Part shown: piece after piece, positions 46,256 to 55,900 of the stretch | Layout: every line of letters starts with the position of its first letter | Position numbering within the stretch: the first letter of the stretch is position 1 | Source of the DNA: Crotophaga sulcirostris | Taxonomy: Eukaryota > Chordata > Aves > Cuculiformes > Crotophagidae | Length of the DNA: 64,000 nt | NCBI GenBank assembly: GCA_013397455.1 | Contig: VYZB01000040.1 | Location: 980,253 to 1,044,252, forward strand | Direction of reading: 5' to 3' | The notes under the pieces: generated by a model | What the model was told of the DNA's origin: nothing | Seen by the model: the letters and a program-made list of their open reading frames with translations, nothing else | Database searches by the model: none | Program-made: the position numbers and the translations under genes

Positions 46256-47950
46256 TTGCTGAACTTTAGAACCCGGGTCAATCGGGTTGGAGCTGCTGTG
46301 CTTTTTGGCCTCATGTAAGACCAGTTTTTCAAAGAGCTCCGAGTCCGGCAAACTATCAATATCCTCCTGCTTTTCGTATTTTATCAAGCGCTTCCTGACC
46401 TCAGCCCGCCAAGGGTTGGACTTCTGGAACCTCATCCCTTGCTGGTTCTCCTTCCCCAAACCACCCTTGCCATCGGGATCTTTTCTGTGGTCTCCTTGCA
46501 TTTTTCTCATCCCTGGATTTTGGAAGGACATGGCTGAGTTTTTTCCTTTCTTCCCCCCCAGCATGTACCCCGGGAATGCCTGTTTTTGCAGCTCAAAATT
46601 CTGGGTCAGGATCTGCTCCAGCTCTAACAGAGGCTTTCTGGCCGCATCCCCACCAGCAATCACCCTCAGCGGTGGGGTCAGCCCCACCACCAGTGGCTCC
46701 TTGAATTCAGGTCTGTCAAAATCAAGAGGGGAGTCCTTTGAGCCAGGCAACCCAGCCATCTGGTAGAGCATCTTCTTACGGTTAACATAGGCATCTGGCC
46801 TCTCCTCTGGATTTTGTTTCTCCTGGTGGAATAGCACTAACGGGTTGACCTCTGGGAAGAATACCTTTAGCACAGCCGACAGGACGTCCCCAATGTCCTG
46901 GACATTACCCATTTGCACGTCCCCCGGCAGCGCCGCAAAATCATCTGGTTTCATGCACTTTCTCACCACGTCTATCAGGTCACTCACGGAGTTGCCATTC
47001 TGGCAGCTGGGCAGTCGCTGGGCCCTGGACAGCCAGTTGACTGCTGTCTCCTTTGTCAACGGCCCCAGCATCTTTCCTACCGTCTTAAGCTGCTCAGGGG
47101 TAAGCCAGAGCATAGCCCTGTTGGTGTCTATGGCCTGGAGTGGTCCGTGGCTAGCTGGCTCTTCAGGGGGGCTCTTTTTAACTTTGGAAGCCTCCACCTC
47201 CCCTCCTTGCATCTGGCAAATCTCCTCCCGTAGAGGAGCATAGGGGGATGGCCTGGTGGGGCCATTGGCACCCCACACATCATCCTCATAGTCATAGTGG
47301 GGTGGGTGCGGGTCCAGGGAGTCCTCCCCTTCACCATTCCCAAACCGGCTCCTTTTGCCTTGGATGGCAGCCACAATGCCCCTGGACACCCCCAGCTCTG
47401 CCTGCAGCTCCTGGATCTTGGCATGGCACACCTTATGATCAGGGCCAGTACCCCGGTCCCTCTGGACGTCCTGCAGGACAGCCCGCACTGCACTCTGTGC
47501 ATCATGGGTCTCCCCGATCCACTTGCCAACCTCCTTCTCCAGCTCCTCAGTTTTCAGCTTCTCATAGCCCAGCTTGCTCTCCAGCCGGGTGATCTCCACT
47601 GCGCTCCGCAGAGAGTCCCCACACAAACCCTGCACCTCTGCACGCAGGTTGTCCACCTGCATTTTAAGCTCACTCTTGGCCTGCTCCAGTGTCTGCACAT
47701 TGTCAAGAGCCTCCTTAAGCAATTTGGACAACTCCCTGCCCACCATCAACAAACCCTGCAAAGCCGCTCGCTTCTTACACTTGTTTGTGGGTTTGGGCTT
47801 TTTAGACTCCTCCGACCAGCTCTCCCACTGCTGGCAGAGCTGCTGGTACGCCTCTGGGCCTTGGAAGGACCCGGGGGACCAGATTGGGGGGAGACACTTC
47901 TGGAGCACATACTGCTCCATCTTCCAGTTGCTAACGATATCGGTCATCAT
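46253..47950 (-). CDS. Endogenous retroviral gag (coiled-coil Gag, no zinc knuckle)
   Basis: A 565-codon open frame with ATG at 47950 in a good ACCATGA context and a TAG stop at 46255-46253. Visible features are a long heptad-rich coiled coil at about residues 75-195, a PPHY (PPxY-type late-budding) motif at 216-219, a proline-rich linker, a capsid-like helical region about 270-450 with a QxxxE-type homology-region echo near 376-395, and a basic Gly/Lys-rich C-terminal part. The Cys-His zinc knuckle usual in orthoretroviral nucleocapsid is absent. Gag normally assembles particles at the membrane; whether this one does is unknown. There are no stops or frameshifts despite the age of the LTRs. 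The next codons read straight into pol. Confidence 0.9.
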   Translation of the reverse strand: MMTDIVSNWKMEQYVLQKCLPPIWSPGSFQGPEAYQQLCQQWESWSEESKKPKPTNKCKKRAALQGLLMVGRELSKLLKEALDNVQTLEQAKSELKMQVDNLRAEVQGLCGDSLRSAVEITRLESKLGYEKLKTEELEKEVGKWIGETHDAQSAVRAVLQDVQRDRGTGPDHKVCHAKIQELQAELGVSRGIVAAIQGKRSRFGNGEGEDSLDPHPPHYDYEDDVWGANGPTRPSPYAPLREEICQMQGGEVEASKVKKSPPEEPASHGPLQAIDTNRAMLWLTPEQLKTVGKMLGPLTKETAVNWLSRAQRLPSCQNGNSVSDLIDVVRKCMKPDDFAALPGDVQMGNVQDIGDVLSAVLKVFFPEVNPLVLFHQEKQNPEERPDAYVNRKKMLYQMAGLPGSKDSPLDFDRPEFKEPLVVGLTPPLRVIAGGDAARKPLLELEQILTQNFELQKQAFPGYMLGGKKGKNSAMSFQNPGMRKMQGDHRKDPDGKGGLGKENQQGMRFQKSNPWRAEVRKRLIKYEKQEDIDSLPDSELFEKLVLHEAKKHSSSNPIDPGSKVQQ

Positions 47951-48229
47951 GGTGAGGGGAACGAGATCAAAGACAGCACTGTCTCAGGGCAAAGCTACCA
48001 TAACACCAATGCTACCAACCCACCCGCAGAGGAAGGCTGCGACCCCGCAACCTGCCCCTTCAAAAAGCCCTCCCCAAAAGGGTGCCAAACCTGGTAGCAA
48101 GGGAAGGAAGAGGTTGGCGCGGGTGGCTGCGGCCAAGCAGGCGGCCGCCGCGACCCACCAGCTCCCCAGGGAGGGAAGAGGGAAGGGATGCGGGAAGGGG
48201 TGAAGCGAGGAAGTGGTATAGTAGAACCC

Positions 48230-48518
48230 AAATAATAAGATCTCACCAATCCTTGGCAGAATGTCCTGGCAGTCCTGGGGGCCTGGAGACGATCGCTGCA
48301 GAGCTCCAGCGAATTCAGCACCTTTAAGGTCAAGGCGCTGATGGGGTCTCACCTCGGTGACTTTTTATAGCCATGGCAGGTCCTTGTTTGGGATTGATAA
48401 CACCTCTGTTTACTTTCTCGGTGTTTTTCCTTCTGCAGGTGCTGCATCCCTCCTTTGGTCTTCCGAAGGACACTGTGCTTGTTTTTTCTTATCTTCCTGA
48501 TTAGGGAGGCTGTAATCA
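48230..48518 (-). repeat. 5' LTR of the provirus (diverged)
   Basis: On the minus strand it appears to begin TGATTACAGCCTCC at 48518. A TATA box (CTATAAAAAG) lies at about 48362-48371, and a splice-donor-like GAG/GTGAGA at 48353/48352. The inner end is uncertain because homology to the 3' LTR fades after GGTGAGATCTT (about 48238). No convincing tRNA primer-binding site follows. A TATA that survives while the LTR pair has diverged suggests a still usable promoter. Confidence 0.75.
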
Positions 48519-51500
48519 CGTGAACAACAAATTCTTATCTGGTTTTGGGGGGGCCAGGATTAGCTGGCACTCATTCGTGTTCATCTCTGCTTACACCAAA
48601 TGCCCTGAAGAGGGAGAGCTGGAGCCTTTTCCCTCAGCTTCCATCATCCCAAAGACCCCCAGCTGCTTCCTCACTTGCTGCATGCATTGTTAGCACCTGG
48701 GTTTTCAGGGGAACATCACACATGGGGCTCACACCTGATGCCTGTAAAACACATAGTACCCCAAACTCACTCTCCAAGTACAAATTGCTTGATGGGGGGG
48801 AGAAGAGATGGCAGGAAAAAATCATACAGTTTGTAGTTGTGATCCAGTTTGGCTTCTGGACTTCAAAAGCAGCATTTTTCCGTGCCACAAACCACCCTGC
48901 CACATCCTGGTGTATCCCTTGGTGGTACCCCAAGGTGTGTCAGGATCCCCATCTGTGATATTGCATCAGCTGAAGTATGGCTGTAAATCTGCACCTATAA
49001 AGCCAGATGGGCCTCTCAACCTCATCCTACAAATCACATCTTATCTTGGAGCAGTTTACAAAAGAAAACTTGACCCATCTGGGGTTTTTTTTTCCTACCA
49101 TTACACTAAGAAAAAGCTAGAACTCATCTTACTGCATAAAAATGCTATCATTTTCATCACTACTTTTCCCCATAGTGAAATACTCCAGAAGCTATGCCTT
49201 TCCCTGGAATAAAATAATTTTTAAAAATGTAAAAAGCAAAAAAAATGTTCACCCGTGGCTGCTTGAGCCCTGGGGAGTTTCCATCCAGCACACTGTTGTC
49301 CCCAGTGGGCCCTTATTTCCAGGTCTTGTGATACTGGCTGTGTTTGACCAGGCTTGAGGTTGAGCATCCCTCCCAGATCCCAAAAGTCAGCCCTTGTATC
49401 CCACAAAGAAGAGAGGGAATGGATTTTTCCTTATTTTTATGGCAACTGTTCCTCCAGCCTGGCGTTTACAGCCCAGCTGCAGTTACCTTTACTGGGCCAA
49501 GTGCTGGGTTCTCCACTTTGGTCACAATAACCCCACACAACACTCCAGGCTCAGGGAAGAGTAGCTGGAAAGCTGCTTGGCAGAATAAGACCCGGGGGTG
49601 CTGGCTGACAGCTGGATGAATATGAGCCAGCACTGTGCTGAGGTGGCCAAAAAGGCCAACATCATCCTGTCTTGGATCAGAAATGGTGTGGCCAGCAGGA
49701 CCAGGGAAGGGATCTTCCCCCTGTACTCAGCATTGGTGACACCTTGCCTCAAATCCTATGTTCAGTTTTGGGCCCCTCACTACAAAAAAGATTTTGAGCT
49801 GTTGGAGCATGTCCAAATGAGAGCAACGGAGCTGGGGAAGGGTCTGGAGCACAGGGGTTATGAGGAGCAGCTGAGGGAACTGAGGTTGTTTAGCCTGGAG
49901 AAGAGGAGGCTGAGGGGAGACCTTATTGCCCTTTACAGCTACCTGAAAGGAGGCTGCAGTGAGGTGGGTGCTGGTCTCTTCTCCCAAGTAACAAGTGATA
50001 GGATGAGAAGGAATGGCCTTAAATTGCAACAGGGGAGGTTTAGATTGGATATCGGGAAAAATTTCTTTACTGAAACCCAGGCTGCCTAGGGAAGTGGTGG
50101 AGTCACCATCGCTGGAGTTTTTCAAAAAGAGTGTAGACATGGCACTTCGGGATGTGGTTTAGTAGGCACGGTGGTGTTGGACTGGATGACCTCAGAGGTT
50201 TTTTACAAACTTAATGATTCTATGATTCTGTGGGAGTTTAGCAGAGATGAAACCCCAGACAGGTCCTGCTTCTTGTCTGCAGACACCTTTTTTTTCTACC
50301 CCAATGCTTTGCTCCAGCCCCCCAAAAGCAGATAGTTGGCTGTAAGAAACCCATCATAGGGAGAAAATAAGACATTGAAAATGTAATGAAGTTGATGGAA
50401 TTCGTGTCAGTGTGGTGAGGTGCACAGGATGTGGGCTGAGAAAAAGAGGGATGTTTCCCCCTGGAATGGGCAAGGAGGGGCACTGAGGTGGAGCAGGGGA
50501 ATACCCAGGCTGGGGACGGGGATGGTTGTCTTTCATTTCAGAAAAAGAATAAATTCCCTTTAGTAACTGAGCATCTGAAAAACACAAGTACATCAAAATT
50601 CAGTGATTCCCCCCATCTTTCCCCAGGCTGTGAGCCAAGCACTCATGATGAGGAGCAGCTGTACACCAGCAAGGTCACCAACATATCTTGCTTGTGTTAA
50701 CAGATCAGTTCAACTCGCACCCCTTTTTCCTCCCCTATTTTCTTCCCAGGACAGCAAGCCCAAACAATGTAGGGATGTTATAAACAGCAGGTGTTCTCCT
50801 GCACGTCCCCACAATGTTTTTATTTTTCTTGGCGATAGGCTGCCAGACAGAGGCATCCCAGCCCCAAAATGTTATCTCGTAGGAGCAACACCCAGTCCTG
50901 AGAACATGTTGGCCACCAGCAGATAGCTCAATGATGTATAAACAGCAGCTCACAAAAAAATTCAAAATTAATCCCTTTTCCAGCACACACAATGCTTTTA
51001 CATTGCAAATATTCCTTTTTCTTTCCATAGGAGATATCCTATAGGTAAAAGTGCTGCAGTGAAGCATCTCTAAGCTGCTATAATAGCCTAGAAAATCCTC
51101 CCAAGCCAAAATATCTGCTTAGAAAACTCAATATATATGCTTAGACAACCCAGTATCATGGGCCTTGCAGAAGTGCCCTATGTCCGAGGTTGTAACGATG
51201 ACAAAAGGCACCCTGGAAGTACTTTGGTCTTGGCCAGGAGGCCAGAAGATGCTGTAGGTGACAGCAGCAGTGAGAAAAGGGGGGTGCAGCCATCGCAGCA
51301 ACCAGGGACACTGGGCTCAGTTCACCAGCATCACCATGGGGATAAAGGGAAAATTCACTTGCAGTGGCATTTCTCATACTAAGTAATCCCCCCCCCGCCC
51401 CCCAAAAAAAAAAATAGTGGTGCCTACATCCAGTTCTGGAGAGGTCCCAATTTATGAGTGAGAAGAAAAGCAAGCAGGAGTTGAGGAGGGAAGAAATAAA

Positions 51501-52898
51501 GGCTGCTGCACCCTGTGTCAGGAGCTGGGCTCAGAAAAACAAGCCCTTAAAAGCACTGAAATGCATTTGAAAGCACTTAATTGGCTTTCTCCTGCCAAGA
51601 AAGAGTTAAGGAGTGATTCAGTCCACCCTAAATTTTAGCAGCTGAGCCCTTCCTAGCAAGGCTTTTGGTGGTTTGCAGCCCACTTCGAGCAGGAAATTAT
51701 TTTAACCAGAGATGGGGAGGGGATGAGTTACAGCAGCATGGAAAAATTTGGTGCAAAATGGACCACAAAATTGCACTGCACAAGATATGAAGTTGATTTC
51801 CTTATTCATGTGCCAAATCAGGCCCTGGGTGAGGTTTCTTTGTGCCCCTGTGTGAGACCCCTCCAGGAAATCCCCCCTCACCAGGGAACCAACCCCTGGG
51901 GAGGTACTGGGGCTCTGTAAGGACCACAAGTACCTGCAGGTTGAGCATAAAAGAAAACTGAACCCTGGTTGGCAGCCAAAGGGTCAATGAATGAGTAGAA
52001 TTAATAAATAATGTGTTTTTTTCCCCAATGTGGAAATATTGAAGGCTACTGACACCAGTTCACCCCTGTAATTTCACACCATGTATTTCACTATTTGAAT
52101 CCTAAACCCCAAATACTTGAAATCTCTCCCTCCTGAAGACATTTCAAAGCCTCTCTGATGTTTTATCTATCATTTAAATATTTCTGTATATGAGCTGTGC
52201 AGTGTCACAGCTATTGAAGCAGCGAGGTGGGGAGCCCCAGCAGAATTTCCTTAGTTTTGTGGTTTTTCAGCCACTTAATTTGTTTGAGGTTTCTTGTTCT
52301 TGTCTTCAAAGTTTTCTGTGATGCCTCGTGCCTCTGCTTGATGGCGAGGTATTTCGGTGTTCAGCATTTTCCAGGCCCAGAGAAAAACACCTCCTGCTAT
52401 AGATTCTGCTGAAGAAAACAACCTCACAGCTTAGATTGCCTCTTCTCCTTCTTTTGAATGCTTTTTCATTTCAACAGAGGAGAAACCACCCAAAATTAAT
52501 CCTTTCCTTCTTTTATTTTTAAAGCCAAACTCCTACAATTGTCATTTTTTTAATTGTGGGGAGCTAGATTAGAAGAAGGAGGAAAAACTAGGTGATGAAA
52601 TATGAAGAAGTCATAATTCCAAATCAATGAGTTTTCATTTTTTTTCTTCCTAAAGGGGATTTGGGGGGATCTCATGCAGAGCTGGAGAAGCGTGTGGGGC
52701 TGCTGCCCTGATGCGCAGCTGGTTTGAAGGCTCAGCAGAGAAGACGCCGCAGCAGATGCTCTTTGGCAGCTGTTGGCAAGACATCTGCACTGAGATGGAG
52801 AAGAACCTCCTGGGGTGAAGCCAGTCCTGCTACCAAGAGTGACTGCACGTGAAAGAGAGAAACTGGCACAAAACCTTTTCATCATTGACTCCACCGCC
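48519..52898. other. Spacer between provirus and CD8B
   Basis: Contains the CR1 at 49440-50232 and unique sequence with no supported exon. The last few hundred bases before 52899 should hold the CD8B promoter and 5' UTR, but no core element stands out. Confidence 0.6.
49440..50232 (+). mobile_element. CR1 LINE, about 0.8 kb 3' part
   Basis: The longest CR1 copy here. Sense ORF2 remnants include [24 protein letters not shown] sequence, [14 protein letters not shown] and [19 protein letters not shown], then the 3' UTR and an AATGATTCTATGATTCTGTG tail. Left edge approximate. Confidence 0.93.
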
Positions 52899-52944
52899 AT
52901 GGCCCGGCTGTGGCTCCATCTCTTTATCTGCCTCCAGAACCTAG
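52899..52944 (+). CDS. CD8B: CD8B exon 1 (signal peptide)
   Basis: 46 nt encoding MARLWLHLFICLQNL plus the first base of a Gly codon. Donor GTAAGA starts at 52945. The ATG has a good GCCATGG context. Confidence 0.93.
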
Positions 52945-55900
52945 GTAAGAGGGACACATCTCCTATGGGTTGAGGGCACCTAAAAACATGCTGGAGCCTC
53001 TCCTCTAAACTGCTCCAGCACATGTGATGTGTTGCACAGCACTGGGATGATGGAAGTTTAAATATACAGGCATAGTATAGATGTACAGGATTTTATTACC
53101 TTTCGCTGCAGAACTTTGGGCAATGCCATTAATAACATACTTCAGCTTTTGATCAGGCCTGAAGTGGTCAGACAGTTGGACTAGGTGATCACTGTAGGTC
53201 CATTCCAACTGAAATATTCTATTTATAATATTCTATTCCTATTCTATTCTATTTCTATTCTATTATATTTCTTCTCTTTTCTATTCTATTTCTTTTCTAT
53301 TCTATTTCTTTTCTATTCTATTCATAGTGCAATATATAATGGTATAGAAACCTCAGAATTTGTTTCTACTGCACCCTTTCAGTGCAGACAGAGTTGGAGA
53401 AGCTGCTGGTGGAAAAGTTAAAGCAGCACCTAACTCCGCTGCCTGCGTAACACAAAGATGATAAACTTCCCATCAAATTTTCTTCAAAATCTATCTGAGG
53501 ACTGAATGTTTCCCAAGGGCTACGACTGGAACTGGTGTGTTATAAAACCATGCTGCCTTCTGCTTATTGCAGGCATGCTGCAGGAGGTCTGGATCAAATA
53601 TACACATTTCATGTCACAGCAAAGTGGCAGAATTACACTTTACAAATTGTGCCACCAGTTCTTAGGTGGAAAGTATTGGGAGCATGAAACACCTACTAAA
53701 TGTATACATTTTGGTGGCAGCTGGAGTTGGCCTCCCAAAATGTTGCCCAACCCGGGTCCGCAGCCAGCCAGCATCCTCACCAGAAGCTGTCAGGGCTGCA
53801 AGGTGTTTTGTTCATGGCGAGTGATGGTGATCCAGCCATGGCATAACATAGGTGATCAGGCAGAAAAAAGCCCTCGGTGCTTTACTGATGCTTATTTACA
53901 GGTAAAAATATCCTATGGATCTATATGGTGGCGTGCTTGCTGAGAACACCCCAACAAATTAGAGTTCATTCTGCACAGGCAATGGGAAAAGGGATGGTTT
54001 TCCAGCTGCTGCAGGCTGTTCCTGCCAAGCACATGGAAAAAATACCATCCTAGCCTGATTCCCCACAACCTCTAATACACCAGGAAAGGGAACAGGCAGC
54101 CCTGAGGGAATGCAGGTGTGGTAAAGGATGAGCTTTTCTGCCCTCACTCCACCCCAGCTCATCCCACTGGAGCTTGACCACTGACTCAGAGCTGTCATGG
54201 TCTTCAAGGTATTTTCCAACCTAAATCATTCTGTGATTATCTGAGCTGAGCATTTTCCAGGGTTTCTTCTCATCCCTTTTGATTCACTCAATATGTTTCT
54301 AACAGCTCAAGGAAAACATTTTCATGTAGGTTTAAGTGTCTTATGTCCAGCAGAGCTGGACCTCAGGGCAGCCGAGGAGATCCTGAAGCCACCATGCCCC
54401 ATGGCCACACACATTTCACTCACTGCAAACACACATAGGCATTTGCCAGAGCATAGTTTGGGAGGGTTACACTCCAAAACCTGAAAATTAGGTATTTTAG
54501 TAACAAGAATACCTTTCTGTTGTCACAGTGCCAGAGGATGCCATGAAATGCTGCAGCTGCTGTGAAATGCCTGAATTCCAGCATCGCAATATTGGGGTTG
54601 AAACCTGTTCATCTCTGCAGCATCCCAACAACAATGGGGTCATCGGGGTGGGGATGGAGTAGGGCTCTGGACCTGGGTCAGTCAGCAGAGCCCTCTCCTC
54701 TGCTTGTGCCCACTGGGACAGGGGGGACAGGGGGGACAGGGAGGACAGGGGGGACATTGGGGATGGCTTCAGGGGTTCTTGTCTTGTGGTCGGGCAAACC
54801 CTTCCCACACTGCTGGGTTTGCAGGGCTGCATGAAGATATTTGCAGCAATTCCTGTAAGCAGCTTTGGGGTATTGAAGAGGGAACAGGGACATTTTGAGG
54901 TCTAAAAAAAGCCAAAACCCATGTTTTGTTGAGCTGCCAAGCTGGCCTGGGAAACAGACGGGGGAAGCGAGAGCAGCCTTATCTTCAGAGAGCTGTTTTT
55001 CTCTTGGTGTTGGGGTATCAGCAGCTTTGTGGGACTGTTTACTGAAGAGAAAGGATCACAAGACACCTGTTGTCCTTTTCACAAGGACACATCCTCGCTC
55101 ACATGCAGACACCGCTCACGTCTGCCTGCATCAAACACGACTCTGATAATTTCCACAAAAGATACCAAGTCCAAACAGGACAATGCAATGCCAGAACAAA
55201 GCTTTCAACTCCAGCGCTATCACTCACTCCCTGTTCTTCTTCAGGTCCCAAAATTCAGACAAAACTAATGTCATCTGAAAAATAGTATCAAATTGTCTCA
55301 TTTTGATGTGTTTTACATGGTTCTTTGGTCTTTTTCTGCATCTGAGATGCAATCTGAAGTTTGTTTGTGTTGCTTCTGTTAGAAGAAAAAGATCTGTAAA
55401 ATAAGTTAGGAGGCTCAAAACCAATCTGTTGAGAGAAAGATGAAGCCTCTCTGAAAAATGTGTGAGAAAAGGAAGGAAGGAGAGGGGTGTCCACAGGATC
55501 AGGCAGCAATGCCATTCCCTGCACATACAGACCCGAGGACACCCTCAAAGTCACCCATTTGTCCCTCTCCCTGCCACCGAGCCTGTTCTCTGGAGGAGTG
55601 TTTGCAGGGACAACTCTGCCCACATAACTGGGCTAGACCAACACGTAGCTGGGCAACCCAAAAAGGCCTCTGATGGAATATGGGATCATTCTGATAAAGA
55701 TGCTCCTGTTTCTTACTTGTACAATCCCCCGGTCTGTGATTACTTAATCTTATTAAGCCTACAAAGAGAATCTGTACTTAGGATTGAAGAGAAATAATGA
55801 AAAATAAATAATGACTATATATTCCCGTTTCTTTTTTTTAAGGTTTCAGTACAAATCTATTTCTAACCCAGACTCCAGGGAATATTTTAGCCCAAACGAA

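Larger units (their letters stand above)
39113..48518 (-). mobile_element. Endogenous retrovirus, Ovex1-like, with open gag, pol and env
   Basis: A 9.4-kb provirus in reverse orientation: 5' LTR about 48230-48518, leader, gag 46253-47950, pol 42587-46252, env 39916-42540, a CR1 insertion at 39500-39722, then the 3' LTR about 39173-39452. The LTRs are clearly homologous but only about three quarters of aligned positions match over a 97-base stretch compared by eye, so the insertion is old. Even so, all three frames are full length without stops or frameshifts. Pol resembles gamma/epsilon-type viruses and gag and pol share a frame across one UAG, but reverse transcriptase active-site residues are replaced and Gag has no zinc knuckle. 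An avian single-locus element with this combination, Ovex1, expressed in chicken gonads, has been described. Identity to it is my inference from memory of its features. Confidence 0.9.
52945..55842 (+). other. CD8B intron 1
   Basis: Contains a CR1 tail plus (TTCTA)n tract (53170-53327), an open stretch with plausible splice borders (53573-53901), another CR1 tail (54190-54240), a G-rich minisatellite (54715-54757) and the segment that recurs at 63186-64000. Confidence 0.8.

Noticed and set aside
48214..48238. Possible tRNA primer-binding site (TGGGTTCTACTATACCAC)
   Set aside because: Starts with TGG after the LTR homology ends, but its complement does not look like a tRNA 3' end that I can name, so it was not annotated.
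47984..48352. Minus-strand frame in the proviral leader
   Set aside because: It covers the LTR end and leader, has no domain, and no retroviral counterpart is expected there.
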